Positions 44,085 through 55,035 of a DNA stretch of 64,000 nucleotides are shown here, in pieces. The position numbers and the translations under genes were made by a program. The notes below the pieces were generated by a model. The model ran no database searches. It had not been told where the DNA came from and worked only from the letters and a program-made list of their open reading frames with translations. Source of the DNA: Paguma larvata (lineage: Eukaryota > Chordata > Mammalia > Carnivora > Viverridae). How positions within the stretch are numbered: position 1 is the stretch's first letter; the number at the start of each line of letters is the position of its first letter. The stretch spans positions 43,069,030-43,133,029 of the forward strand of contig CM057841.1 of the NCBI GenBank assembly GCA_030068075.1, read 5' to 3'.

Positions 44085-44480
44085 ATATCCCAATCAGAAT
44101 ACCAGGCTCAGTTCTGGGTGTCATAAGTAGACAAAAATGGTCGAAGAAAAATACTATTATTAGGAAATATGAGTCTTGTAAAATAATAACTGGCTTAAGA
44201 AACCAAGAATACTTTTTTTTATGATGAAATGAATTAGGGGCAGATATGGCCCTATTCAAATATCTTAAGAGTTGTCATGTAGAAGGGGAATGAGACTTGG
44301 GCTGAAGCCCTGAGGGATATAATTAAGCCCTGTGAATGAAAGTTAAAGGAAGACAGACTGTAGTGTCTAATGGGAGAAATAATTTTCTAGGAGTGAGAGA
44401 TGCTCAGAGATAGAACTGATTACTACAAAAAGTTCTTAGTTATTTGTTACTAGATGTTGAAGGGAGATTTGGTGACACTA
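44085..44480 (+). mobile_element. CR1/L3-type LINE 3' end
   Basis: ACCAGGCTCAGTTCTGGGTGTCATAAG, CCTATTCAAATATCTTAAGAGTTGTCATGTAGAAGGGGAATGAGACTTG and TACTAGATGTTGAAGGGAGATTTGGTGAC follow, in order, the amniote CR1/L3 3' pattern (compare 'GTTCAGTTCTGGGCACCACA…AAGGGCTGTCATGTGGAAGAGGGATTAGACTTG'). This is a very old family, and identity is low. Confidence 0.6.
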
Positions 44481-45041
44481 TTATAGAGAAATTTCAATGA
44501 TTGAATGTAGTTGTTGAGAACTTCATTTTGGGGTTCACTACAACCCCAAAAGTCTTATTCTGCATTATCCTTGGCACAGCCTGGGCTAAAGTGCAGCTAA
44601 TAGAATGGGCACAGTTTTAGCAGCTGTTTAATACCAGTATCTTTTCTGACTGGTCAATGACCATACAATATATGTCAGTGATTAATATTTTTGAATATTG
44701 TTCCCAGGGTATGAGCATCCAACCAATTCAACAATCATATTTTAAGCACATGCTCAAGGCTAAAATTAAAGGGAAGAAAAGGTAAATGGCACACTTACAT
44801 CTAGGGGAGTACACATATACACAATGAATTAGGGTGAACCGTATGTTGTTGTTGACATTCAACCATTTCTGACTTGTAAAAATGGTGTGGTTCGACATAC
44901 TACAACTGCTAAGTGTTACCATAAAGATACGTAAAAACGCTGTGAGAACAAAGATGAGGGAATCATTAATTCTCTGTGAGAAAGCTTATGGGGACAATTG
45001 TATTCACACTTTTTTTTTTAATGGAGATATTTAATTGTATT
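44481..45041. other. No gene or repeat recognised
   Basis: About 560 bases between the CR1/L3 fragment and a young L1. A T run lies at 45010-45018 just before the L1. No frame is supported. Confidence 0.5.
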
Positions 45042-45720
45042 AAAATGCAAACTGGAATGCAAACTGGTGCAGCCACTCTAGAAAACAGTGTGGAGGTTCC
45101 TCAAATTCAAAATAGAACTACCCTACGACCCAGCACTAGCACTACTAGGAATTTATCCAAGGGATATAAGAGTGCTGATGCATAGGGGCATTTGTACCCC
45201 AATGTTTATAGCAGCACTTTCAACAATAGCCAAATCATGGAAAGAGCCCAAATGTCCATCGATGGATGAACAGATAAAGTAGATGTGGTTTATATGTACT
45301 AGGCAATGAGAAAGAATGAAATCCTGCCCTTTGCAACAACATGGATGGAACTGGAGGGTATTATGCTAAGTGAAATAAGTCACTCAGAGAAAAACAGATA
45401 TCATATGTTTTCACACATATGTGGAACTTGAGAAACTTAACAGAAGACCATGGGGTAAGGGAAGGGAGAAAAATAGTTTCAAACAGAGAGGGAGGCAAAC
45501 TCGCAAGAACTCTTAAATACAGAGAACAAACTTAGGGTTAATGTGGGGGCGGGGGAGAGAGGAAAATAGGTGATAGGCATTGAGGAGGGCACTTGTTGGG
45601 ACGAGCACTGGGTGTTGTATATAAGCGATTAATCATGGGAATTTACCTCTGAAACCAAGAACACACTGTATACACTGTATGCTAGCTAACTTGACAATAA
45701 ATCATATTAAAAACAAAAAA
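45042..45720 (+). mobile_element. Carnivoran LINE-1 3' end, 5'-truncated
   Basis: A compact and well-preserved copy: GAATGCAAACTGGTGCAGCCACTCTAG, GAACTACCCTACGACCCAGCACTAGC, GAGCCCAAATGTCCATCGATGG, AACAACATGGATGGAACTGGAGGG, AACAAACTTAGGGTTAATG, GGGACGAGCACTGGGTGTTGTATATAAGC and CTTGACAATAAATCATATTAAAAACAAAAAA. It retains the normal 3' untranslated order and AATAAA. It is the best-preserved L1 in the window and probably among the youngest. Confidence 0.95.
45088..45282 (+). pseudogene. L1 ORF2 C-terminal remnant
   Basis: A 64-codon frame reading [20 protein letters not shown] and then TPMFIAALSTIAKSWKEPKC, the L1 ORF2 C-terminal segment. It ends with a stop at DEQIK, where the consensus continues. 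Without endonuclease and reverse transcriptase the fragment is inert. Confidence 0.85.
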
Positions 45721-46035
45721 GATAAGAAATTTGTAGGTAAACAAACAGGAAAGAAACTTTCAGAGAGATAGAATGGAAGAAGAGAAGGGATGGGGAAATG
45801 GAAAGCATTTATGATTTAGGATTAAAAGTTCTATTTTCTCATAATTCGTGTAATCTGTAACAAAGCTTGTATTCTTTTTTTCCTTATCCTTTTGTATCTG
45901 TTACTGAGTGAATTTTGGATATTTATCCACATTCAAAATACTAAGAAGGCTGTAATAGATATCAATGTAGCAATACTTTCCCTCATCAGTATACATTTTA
46001 TGATGATGAGATAGGAGAATGCATATATTTAGGCC
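45721..46035. other. No gene or repeat recognised
   Basis: About 310 bases of AT-rich sequence between an L1 and a MIR. Nothing else is supported. Confidence 0.5.
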
Positions 46036-46212
46036 AAGAAGCATATGAGCTAGTGGTTAAAGGCATGCATATTACAGACAGCTGGCTATGGGTTCTAATA
46101 TCAACTCCATCGCTTACGGATAGTGGGCCATCGGTAAACTTATTTAGCTTCCTTGTACTTCACTTTCTTCATCTATAAATATAATAATAGTATATTTTAT
46201 CTTACATGATGG
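46036..46212 (+). mobile_element. MIR SINE
   Basis: Sense MIR with its head preserved: ATGAGCTAGTGGTTAAAGGCATGCATATTACAG, GGGTTCTAATATCAACTCCATCGCTTACGG, TCTTCATCTATAAATATAATAATAGTA and TTACATGATGGTAT. The tRNA-like head is the clearest among the MIR copies in this window. Confidence 0.82.
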
Positions 46213-46869
46213 TATTTATCTACTTCTTCTGTTAGAAAAATAAAACTGATTTTACTTTCTGCTCTCAGTTTGTATCGGGAGAACATAAAACATTAAAAGA
46301 TAATTTTTTGACTTTTTTTCTTTAGGTAAACTGTCCTTGTATTTTCAACAAAGTGGGACAAGTGAGAGTTCTCAAGTAGGAAACCTGCCCTTTGAAGTTT
46401 CTGGGCTATCTCAATACCAGAAAAATTGGCTCTTCCAAAACCACATACGGTTAAAGTGGTATTTATCAGGAGCCCAGGGATTTTGTTCTAGAGGGGAATA
46501 ACTTCCTGCAACAACTAAATATTCTAAATAAAAGATTTACAACATCCTTTTAAATATATAGCTGAGCTCACAATAAAGTAAGGAAAATCCTTAGAGGCAA
46601 AGAACTAAGGAGAAGCATGAATCCAAAGAGGTAAACATGCTAAAGCCAGCAGCTGCCCTGAGGGCATCTGCCAATCCCCAGAAACCTAGAGCTTCTTATT
46701 TGAGAAGTTGGAATGGAAACCCCAACTTAAAATCAGGATTCTGGGAGATACACTTTCAGTGAAAGGGTGAACTAGAAATTCTGCCCTGCAAAATAAGAAA
46801 TAATAACATATCTTTTCAGCCTCGGCTACGGTTGGAAGGGACAAAAAGTTTCTCCTGTTAGTATTCTTA
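46213..46869. other. Unassigned; perhaps an old L1 5' region
   Basis: About 650 bases. GCAGCTGCCCTGAGGGCATCTGCC and AACTAGAAATTCTGCCCTGCAAAATAAG recall old L1 5' sequence just upstream of the ORF1-like segment that follows, but the match is weak. Confidence 0.35.
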
Positions 46870-48240
46870 CAAGGGTAGCATATAATTTATAATCCAAACA
46901 GAAAATCTTCTGAAAGTGGAGGAAGGCATTATTAATAATTATACCAAAATAAAGGGCATTTTAACTCAGGAAATTGGGATATATGAGCACCCTAATTCAT
47001 AACCATAGGTTAGCTGTCATGTCAATCCTGGTTACTGGATTGAAATCATACTATTTATATCAGATGAAAAATATCCAAGCTGAAAAATTCAAGTAATCCT
47101 TGGTCAATAGTTCTTGCCAAGGATCTAGAAAAAAAAATGCAAATCCATTCTAGGAAAATTCATCTTTAACTCTGGTCTCAGAGAAATTACTCAGAAAGAG
47201 TCCCAGTTTACATGATTTCACAACTGAAAATAAATAAAAAAAATCACAAAACCCATAAGAAAATAAGACAGCGTGAGTCAACAGAAGTAACAGAAAGAAA
47301 AATCTGGTGAAGAAATACTGTACTTCAAATACTGGAATTACATAATTCAGAATATAAAATAAGTATGTTTAACATGTACAAAGAAATAAAGGAGAGAACA
47401 GAAATATAAGTCAGATATAAGAGAAAATAAACATATTTTTGAAAAAGACTCCTCTTGATTATGGAAAAAATAAAAATTGAGAATACAATAGACGGGTAAA
47501 ATATCAGATTTGACATTGATGAAGAAAGAATTGATGAACTAGAAGATAAAACTAAAGAAATTAGCCAAAGTAAACCACTAACATAGAGGTGGAAAATATG
47601 ATAAGAAATTATGATACGTGGAGGAGAACTAAAAGGTCTAAAACCCATCTATTCATAGTTTTTAAGTATGACAGTAAAGAAAATTTAAAAAGATATTCAA
47701 GGAGATAACTACTGAGAATTATCCAGAAATGCTGGAATACAGGAAAATTTATAATCTAGAAGCATAGTGATCCTGAGCAGGATAAATATAAAGAAAACTA
47801 CAAATACATTTAACTCATTAGAGTGAACCTGCAAAACACCAAACTTGAAAAGATTTTAAAAGCAGAGAATGACAATTTATCATGAAAGAAAACACACTAA
47901 TATCTGATTTATCAACTGCAACAATGAAAACTAGAAACCATGAATATATTTAAATTACTGAGAGAAAATCATTTGCAACCTAAGCCTGTATCCTGAGCAA
48001 ATTATCTCTAAAGGATGAGCATAAAATAAAAATATTTCAGACAAAAATTGAGTTTAAGAGCAATTAATCCTCACTGAGGAATTCTTCAGATATATTCCTT
48101 AGGAAGAAGATAAATGACCGAGAAAGAATTTATGGGGTACAATAAGAAATGATAAGGAAAAAAAATTTAGATAGGGGTACATTAGATATGGGTATATTTA
48201 AATCAACACTACTGTATAAAACAATAACATTAGGTCTTTA
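46870..48240 (+). mobile_element. Old L1/HAL1-type element, ORF1 region
   Basis: GAAAAAATAAAAATTGAGAATACAATAGACGGGTAAAATATCAGATTTGACATTG, GAAAGAATTGATGAACTAGAAGATAAAAC, GGAAAATATGATAAGAAATTATG and AATTACTGAGAGAAAATCATTTGCAACC correspond to L1 ORF1 and its following part. A 107-codon minus-strand frame (47325-47648) is a mirror artefact. Many stops in the sense frames. Confidence 0.7.
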
Positions 48241-48822
48241 CTTCAGGCAATAGTAGTGTAAATAGTATCAGACAAAACTTCCTATAGATAACAACTACAC
48301 ATTCCAAAGACTATACATAGTCTCTCTCTCTCTCAATCTGTCTCTGTCTCTTGGTAAAGTTAACAAGTGAAAAAACTGATCAAATAGTATCCTTTAGACA
48401 CGTACATTTCACTGTGTGTGAATTTTAGCTAAAAAAAAGAACTATAAAATATTAAATTCCAGTTAATAGGCTTGCTTTTGCAAAGATACCTGTTAGCATT
48501 TTGAAACTAACTTCTGTGAATTCTAGGCTAGAGCAAATGAGCAAACATATTGAGGATAATGGAAGCCAGAATTCTCCCTGTTAAAGAAGGGGATTACAAA
48601 TATGGAAAGGGGGAGTTCTAGATTACAACATATGGTGATAAACTGAAATTGGAGTTATGAGCCTTTTATGAGGATGAACATACTTTTTGATAGTTAGAAA
48701 AATACATAATATGTATGTTTTAGAAATATTAAAACATATTTCCTAGCTCGTCAGTTGAGAGACGCTAGATGCAATGATATACTAGCATCAAAGAGCACAT
48801 TTAGTGCACAGAGCTTGGTCTC
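48241..48822. other. No gene; unassigned
   Basis: About 580 bases, with a (TC)n-like tract at 48319-48351. Sequence from 48440 may be part of one old element that continues across the SINE cluster to about 49700, because flanking phrases appear continuous across each SINE. I cannot name it. Confidence 0.4.
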
Positions 48823-48833
48823 AAAATTCTACT

Positions 48834-49046
48834 GTTGGGGCAGTTGGGTGGCTCAGATGGTTAAGCATCCAACTCTGGATTTCAGTTCAGGTCATGATCT
48901 CACAGTTTGTGGATTGAGCTCCACACTGGGCTCTGCTGACTATGTGGACCCTGCTTGGGATTCTCTCTACCTCTCTATGCCCCTCCCCAGCCCATGTGTT
49001 CTCTTGCTCTCTCACTCTCTCAAAATAAATTAAAAAAAATATTTGA
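48834..49046 (+). mobile_element. CAN-SINE, feline SINEC_Fc type (16)
   Basis: Plus-strand copy: GGGGCAGTTGGGTGGCTCAGATGGTTAAGC, CACAGTTTGTGGATTGAGCTCCACACTGG, CTGACTATGTGGACCCTGCTTGGG, a CT stretch and AAAATAAATTAAAAAAAATATTTG. The duplication AAAATTCTACT lies at 48823-48833 and 49047-49057. Confidence 0.96.
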
Positions 49047-49184
49047 AAAATTCTACTCTCCATTAAAAGTAATTAGGATCCACAGGGAAAAGGCTAATTT
49101 TGGACTGGAGTAGGGAAGTACAAGATGAGTCTGGAATATTTTGCTCCAGAAAGCAAGGAGATGCTCAAAGAATGGTGACAACAT

Positions 49185-49352
49185 TGGGGCGCCTGGGAGG
49201 CTCAGTCAGTTGGGCGTCTGACTTTGGCTCAGGTCATGATCTCAGTGTGAGTTTGAGCCCCACATGAGCCGACAGCTTAGAGCCTGGAGTCTGCTTCGGA
49301 TTCTTTGTCTCTCTCTCTCTCTCTCTCAAAAATAACATTAAACATTAAAAAA
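49185..49352 (+). mobile_element. CAN-SINE, feline SINEC_Fc type (17)
   Basis: Plus-strand copy: GGGGCGCCTGGGAGGCTCAGTCAGTTGGGCG, CAGTGTGAGTTTGAGCCCCACATGAGCC, TAGAGCCTGGAGTCTGCTTCGG, a CT run and an A-rich tail. It is shortened in the middle. The duplication AATGGTGACAACAT (49171-49184) and AATGGTGAGGACAT (49353-49366) flanks it with two mismatches. Confidence 0.96.
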
Positions 49353-49410
49353 AATGGTGAGGACATAAAAAAAAAATGATGCAGGACTGTTTCAAAGGAC
49401 TTCTGCTTGA

Positions 49411-49602
49411 GGGGCACCTGGGCAGTTCAGTCAGCTGAGCAACCAACTTTGGCTCAGATCATGATCTCACCATTCATGAGTTGGAGACCCACGCAGGGCT
49501 TGCTGCTGTCAGCCTGTCAGTGCAAAGCCTGCTTCAGAACCTCTGTCCCTCTCTGCCCTTGCCTTGCTTGCACTCTCACAAAAAATATTGAAAAAAAAAA
49601 AA
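49411..49602 (+). mobile_element. CAN-SINE, feline SINEC_Fc type (18)
   Basis: Plus-strand copy: GGGGCACCTGGGCAGTTCAGTCAGCTGAGC, CACCATTCATGAGTTGGAGACCCACGCAGG, CAAAGCCTGCTTCAGAACC, a weak CT stretch and an A run. The duplication AAAGGACTTCTGCTTGA (49394-49410) and AAAGGACTCTTACTTGA (49603-49619) flanks it with mismatches, so it looks older than copy 16. Confidence 0.95.
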
Positions 49603-49704
49603 AAAGGACTCTTACTTGACAAACCTGGGACAATTTGCATATCAAAATAAATGATGACACTGTTGGACTACGACATAAAGAATAAACTAAATGTCTGTAA
49701 GTTC

Positions 49705-50085
49705 ACACTTGCCATATTCAGTTCATACTGCTATAACAAATTATCATAGACTGGGTGGCTAAAAGAACAAATACTTATTTCTCACAGTTCTAGAGGCTGG
49801 AAAGTCCAGGATCAAGGTGCTGGTATATGGTGAAAGTGTCTTTCCTGGTTTGCAGACGGCCATTTCTCCTGGTATCCTTACACGACTGAGAACAGGAAGT
49901 CCAGCTCTCTTCCTTTTTCTGAGGATACTCACTGATCCCATCATGGGGGGTCCCACCTTCATAACCTAATTACCTCCCAAAGGCCCCACTTCCACTTATA
50001 ATCCTATTGAGAACTAGGGTTTCAAAATATGAATTTTCAGAGGGGGGTGTACGGAGACAAAAACAGGGAGTCCATAGCAATACTG
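49705..50085. mobile_element. Old mammalian interspersed repeat, family not assigned
   Basis: CATACTGCTATAACAAATTATCATAGACTGGGTGGCT, TATTTCTCACAGTTCTAGAGGCTGGAAAGTCCAGGATCAAGGTGCTGG, CCTAATTACCTCCCAAAGGCCCCACTTCC and TTTCAAAATATGAATTTTCAGAGGGGGG are the signature blocks of a common old mammalian repeat in full order. I know the pattern but not its name with confidence. Confidence 0.75.
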
Positions 50086-50539
50086 ATATAAACAAACAAC
50101 CATAAGGGAGAAGGTAAAGATCTTCCTTACATTAAAGTGTGAACTAATAAATAGAAAAGGAACGGTGGACTTAGATAATCATTTGGTTGCTAAAACTAAG
50201 AGGTGAAAGTTTGATGAGGAAAGGGATATTTACATAATCTCAAAATATTACATTATTAATTAAATAATAAATTACATAATAAACAAATAAATTTATGAAT
50301 TAAAAAGAAAAAAATCAGTAACTTATACAGCAGAGACAACTTGGCAGATACCACCTTAGCCGAGGGATGTAACTTATTATCACCTGTGTTAGGGCAAACC
50401 AATTATCATGAACCTCCTGATATGATTTGCTGAGAAGGACTCAGCAAATTAATTCTGTGCCATTTCTGCCCCAAATACCATAAGTGGATATAATTATAAG
50501 CAAACTTTATGAAAGACCAAACTTAGAGGCTTTCTATAA

Positions 50540-51000
50540 ATGTAACTGGCCTTCAAAAATCCCAAGGTCAAGCAAGACAAAGAAAGTCTGAGGAGATGTT
50601 CTAGATTAAATACGCCTACAGAAACACGGCAGCTAAATGCAACATGTAATTTGGATTAGGTCTTAGAATGGTAGGTGGGCGATGGCTATGAGAACACCAC
50701 TGGAACTGACAAATATAAATATGGACATAACAGTATAATGTCAAATTGTGAGATTTGGACAATTGTACTTTGGTTATGTCAGAGAATGCCTTGTTCTTAG
50801 GAAATATACATTGGAACGTTTAGTGGCAAAAGAGGATTACATTGTCAACTTTCAAATTACTCTTAGATGGGAATAGGAGGTGAAAAGGAAGGATAGCTAG
50901 AGAATGATAAAGCAAAGAAGACAAAATGTCAACAACTGGAGAATCTGGGTTTAAATTTATGGCAAGTTTGAGATTATATAAAAATAAAATGTTACCAAAA
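50540..51000 (+). mobile_element. Old L1-like 3' end
   Basis: AAACACGGCAGCTAAATGCAACATGTAATTTGGATTAGG, GGACAATTGTACTTTGGTTATGTCAGAGAATGCCTTGTTCTTAGGAAATATACATTGG and TGAGATTATATAAAAATAAAATGTT follow a known old 3' end consensus and finish in an A-rich tail. It may be an L1M 3' untranslated region. The region upstream (50090-50539) may belong to it. Confidence 0.6.
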
Positions 51001-51144
51001 CATCTAATTTCTATGACTGAAAGATAAGACAAGAAAGACTAAGATACTGGACAACATCAAATAAACAAAAATAAACAATTTGAGTTAAAATATTCTAAGA
51101 TTCTTGTGTAGTCCTAAAAAGGGGTAAATGTTTTGGATTATTTT

Positions 51145-51450
51145 TAGATTTTATGTATGCATGCATATTAGAATTTAATATCTAACCACTAAAATAGTAG
51201 TAATATAGTAGGTAACTGCTAAACTAGTATGGGAGCAAAAGTAAAAGACACAACTCAAAATAAGAAATTTTTCAAAAGACAAAAAAGCAGAACAAATAGC
51301 ACAAAGTACAATGGTAAAAGAAATAGAAACATATTAGTAACCAAAATAAACGCACTAACTCGCCAGATAAAAGGTGATGATTTTAGACTACAAAGTTTTA
51401 AAAATTCTTTTACATGCTGGTTACAACGACAATACCCAAAATACCTGGAA
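51145..51450 (+). mobile_element. Old L1 fragment
   Basis: AATATCTAACCACTAAAATAGTAGTAATATAGTAGG and ACTCAAAATAAGAAATTTTTCAAAAG with GCAGAACAAATAGCACAAAGTACAATGG and AAACGCACTAACTCGCCAGATAAAAG resemble the region between the two L1 reading frames and the start of ORF2. The 86-codon frame here carries no recognisable domain. Confidence 0.45.
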
Positions 51451-51699
51451 GGCCACAGAAAGACAGATGGAATATTTCAGGATGTATAATAAAATCCTAA
51501 AACTTAACAAAGATAATAAAATGAAATATAAAAAAATGAACAAAAGAAATAAACAACTGCTTCACAGAACTGGAAATTCAAATGGCCTATAAACTTTAAA
51601 AGATGCTCATCCTCTTCAGTAATAAGGGAAATATTGCAAAGTGTATGGAAAGTAGAAGAAATCACTTGTCCTCCAGTATTCTTTACCTTGTTTGGTCAA

Positions 51700-52160
51700 A
51701 ACACCACTGATTTTTGGCCGGGCACATAACCAGTCAAAAATGGAATAAAGACCTCATTTTCTAATCACTCCTGTAGCTTGCTATGACTGTGTGATTAAGG
51801 GCTGGCTAATAGGTTAATATAGGTTGCTCAGATTCTAAAGAATGTTTTTATAAATGTCAGCGAGAAAGGCATTAACTTCTTTCTTTCTTCTTCCAAGGGG
51901 TTGAATGCAAACATGACAGCTAGAGATCAAGCAGCCTCCTTGTGCCATGAAGTAAAAGCCATATGCAGAGGATAGTAGAGCAACAAGAAAGGAGATGAGG
52001 ACCCTAATGAGCCTGGAGTCACCACGCTGCACTGGATTGCTTACCTCTGAACCTTATCTAGATGAAGAGAAATAAATTTTTGTTGTTGTTTAAGCCAATA
52101 TTGTTCATGTTTGCTTCTTTGTTTTTGTCAAGCACAGCCAAACTTAATTTGAAATAATAC
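51700..52160 (+). mobile_element. Old repeat with polyadenylation-type end (LTR-like)
   Basis: CACCACTGATTTTTGGCCGGG and CTAATCACTCCTGTAGCTTGC open it. GAATGCAAACATGACAGCTAGAGATCAAGCAGCC follows, then GAAGAGAAATAAATTTTTGTTGTTGTTTAAGCCAATATTG, a polyadenylation-type end seen in old mammalian LTR/MER elements. The family is not certain. The 65-codon minus frame is incidental. Confidence 0.45.
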
Positions 52161-52171
52161 ATGAAGAAGCA

Positions 52172-52640
52172 AGGACTGCTGATGAGAGTGTGGATTAAGA
52201 TAGCCATTTCTGAAACCAATTTGGCATTACCCAGTCAAAATGAAGAGGGAAATATCCTGTGACCCAGGAATTCTACTCCTGGGTATATATCCTAAAGAAA
52301 TTTGCACATGGGCCTTGGGAGACACAAACAAGAATTTCAGAACAGCACGGATTTTAATGACAAAGAAACTGGAAAAAATGATCCATGTGTTTGGAAGTTG
52401 ATAAAGTATATTCATACAGTGGAATAATCAACAGCAAAAAAATGAACAAAAGCTACATAAATCAATGACTGAATCTCAAAAATAAAAAAGTTGAATAAGA
52501 GAGACAAATCACTAAAAAACACATCGGTATGATAACATTTTTATTAAAATAAAAAACTACACTACATTTACCCTGGGATGGGAAAAACCCTGGGGTAGCA
52601 AAACCAGAAAGTATTTAAAATATTGGTATAAGTTGACGAA
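52172..52640 (+). mobile_element. Old L1 3' end
   Basis: AACCAATTTGGCATTACCCAGTCAAAATGAAGAGG, CCTGTGACCCAGGAATTCTACTCCTGGGTATATATCC, TGGAATAATCAACAGCAAAAAAATGAACAAAAGC and TGAATCTCAAAAATAAAAAAG run in sense order along the L1M ORF2 C-terminal and 3' region. It ends close to the MER3 relic. Confidence 0.75.
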
Positions 52641-52667
52641 AAAGATGGCTTTAATGTTGAGACCAGA

Positions 52668-52860
52668 GATAGCCAATAGAACTTTCTATACAATGATGGA
52701 AATGTTCTGTATCTGCACTGTCCAACACAGTAGCCACTAGTTATACATAGCTTTTGAACACTTGAAATGTTAGTGCAAGGAACTGAGTTTTAAATTTTAA
52801 TTAATCTTACTTATATTTAAATAGTCAGATATGGCTAATGCCTACTAGTCAGTATAGGTC
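52668..52860. mobile_element. MER3-type hAT DNA transposon relic
   Basis: ATAGCCAATAGAACTTTCTATACAATGATGGAAATGTTCTGTATCTGCACTGTCC, AGTAGCCACTAGTTATACATAGC and TTTGAACACTTGAAATGTTAGTGC are MER3 blocks in order. It is non-autonomous and has no coding capacity. Confidence 0.85.
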
Positions 52861-53231
52861 TAGACAATAAATCCTTCTAAAGGGATGGTAGTTTTCCAAT
52901 TCCTTACATATATGTTTGTATATAATTCAAAAGGAGTTCAAAGGATATGACCTTGCTATAATAAATTTCTGCTTATATCCCTCTATTTACTTATGCAAAC
53001 CAGTTTTCTCAAGGCTTACATTAGCAAAACAAAAATATAAATAAAAATTGATTCAGCCCAGCCAGTAAAATTCATATACAGACATACGAACTAATGCGGG
53101 GAAGGAAGTTCCATGAATCTCATGGAACATACATATGTTTTTGATAAAAATTTCCTTTTTAAAAGTAATTACCTATTATATTTAAATTGTTTTGATCAAT
53201 TATATAAAAAAATGACTATAATTTTAAAAAC
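52861..53231. other. No gene or repeat recognised
   Basis: About 370 bases of AT-rich sequence between MER3 and a SINE. Nothing else is supported. Confidence 0.5.
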
Positions 53232-53431
53232 TTTTTTAATGTTTATTTTTTTGATGGGGGGGGAGAGTGTGAGTGGGGAGAGGCAGAGAGAGGGAGACAC
53301 AGAATCTGAAGCAGGTCCCAAGCTCCAAGCTGTCAGCACAAGCCTGAGGTGGCGCTGGAACCCACTGTCCGTAAGGTCATGACCTGAGCTGAAGTCAGAT
53401 GCTTAACTGACTGAGCCACCCAGCCACCCCA
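53232..53431 (-). mobile_element. CAN-SINE, feline SINEC_Fc type (19)
   Basis: Minus-strand copy: TTTTTTAATGTTTATTTTTTTGATGGGGGGGGAGAG, GAATCTGAAGCAGGTCCCAAGC, CTGAGGTGGCGCTGGAACCC and ACTGAGCCACCCAGCCACCCC. A small G run sits in the GA-rich part. The flanking duplication is unclear. Confidence 0.94.
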
Positions 53432-53481
53432 AGAATGACTATTATGTTATTTTGATACAAAAGGAATTTTAATGCCTAGAG

Positions 53482-53687
53482 CAAGAGATTTCCAAACTCT
53501 GAACTTTCTTCATTCATGAGGCTCTTTTCTCAGAAAAGAAAATTCCAACTTAGTAGTAGTTCAGGCCACGCCCAACAGATGTCACTAAGTTTCTTAAAAA
53601 TTTAAAAAAGTCCTGCAGTGCCCCTGGGAGTTGACTATAATGCCCAACAGTGCCTTGGTGGTACACCTTGGTGCAGAGTTTGGGGTC
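53482..53687. mobile_element. Possible short hAT-like element
   Basis: The left end CAAGAGATTTCCAAACTCTG and the reverse complement of the right end share CCAAACTCTG as an inverted pair about 200 bases apart. This suggests a small non-autonomous DNA transposon. I cannot name the family and the ends may be chance. Confidence 0.3.
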
Positions 53688-54734
53688 CAGGGACAACTGG
53701 AAAATGTGGATAAAGGATATAGGGGACTATTTTGTATTCCTAATGTTTATGATAGTTTTCAAAAGTCACTTAACTAATGGAAAACATATAGGACACCTTA
53801 CACAAAGGCAGATTTTAAGAATCGATAAAGACTATAACTAGTTTGGGGACAGGTTAGTAATGAACGATGTCACTACCTGGGAAGCATCTTCATTACACAT
53901 TACAAAGTTTAGATTAAATATTCTATAGAACAAAAAAAATGAATAGGTATACATATACACAAATACACTAATGCATATGAAAGAGAAATGTTTTTAACTG
54001 TTAGGACCATACAAAGCTAGATTTAACTTGGGAGATAAACTTCTCCCAGCTCACATCCCATTTTCCCACTTTGAAGGCTACTTGTGGCCACATACTGGGA
54101 AGACTGTCTGATGAGCTCTTGTGATTGAGCAGGTCATGCTAAAGAAAACATATCTACCCTAAGAAGGTTTAAATGAAGAGAATACAGAAAGAGGGAGGTG
54201 GGGAGGGTGGGCAGGGGCTGGAGGGGCAGAAAAGTTCTGAGGAATGGGAAAGAGAAGTACAATGAATCAAAAGCAGTATTAAGGTGGGTTTAGAAGGAGA
54301 AAAAGAAGGGATATGGATTAGCAGGTATTTCTTTGAATCTACAATAAAATGATGATAGTTATACTTTCCATATTATATTTATAAATTTGTTTTCTTTTTG
54401 GCACTTTCTGTAATAATGCCTATCTACTGTTTAAAACAGTAGTTTGCAGAAAATCAAGACGATCCTCAAGAATAGCAGGCATAGAAGTATAAAGTTATAT
54501 CAAAATGAAATATTTCTAGCTAAACAGATCTATATTTTTTTGAATAAAACATTAAGATAGTTTATTCAATGGTGAACTCATTAATTTTTTATTATAAACT
54601 TGGCAGAATTTTAAAAGTAGATGCCTTGGTTTGCTTAATACTGCTTTGCATTACGAGAGACTGATCCATGACAAACTAAAGAAAGTTTTTCCCCATCACT
54701 AAGGAGTTTTAAGAGAACACAAATTCCCATTTTT
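53688..54734. other. No gene; unassigned
   Basis: About 1 kb, including a purine-rich patch at 54180-54260 (GAGGGAGGTGGGGAGGGTGGGCAGGGGCTGG). No frame or repeat is supported. Confidence 0.45.
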
Positions 54735-54925
54735 ATTTTTATTTATTTAATTTTTGGAAGGGAGGAGGGAGTGAGCAGGGAAGAAGAGCAGAGAGAGAGA
54801 GAATCCAAGCAGTCTCCATTCTCAGCATGGAGCCTGACAAGGGGCTTGATCCCAAGACCTTGGGATCAGAACCCAAGCTGAAATCAAGAGGCAGAGGCTC
54901 AACCGACTGTCACCCAGGCACCCCT
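54735..54925 (-). mobile_element. CAN-SINE, feline SINEC_Fc type (20)
   Basis: Minus-strand copy: TTTTTATTTATTTAATTTTTGGAAGGG, ATCCAAGCAGTCTCCATTCTCAGCATGGAGCC, GACAAGGGGCTTGATCCCAAGACC and CAACCGACTGTCACCCAGGCACCCC. A weak duplication (AAATTCCCATTTTT against AAAGTTCCAATTTTT) flanks it. Confidence 0.94.
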
Positions 54926-55035
54926 AAAAGTTCCAATTTTTAACAGACCTATGTGGAAACAATTTTTCCGAAATCACAGTGTAAAATTTGAGAAACTCAG
55001 TGTTTTCTCAAATGACTTCCTTATCCAAATTCAGT

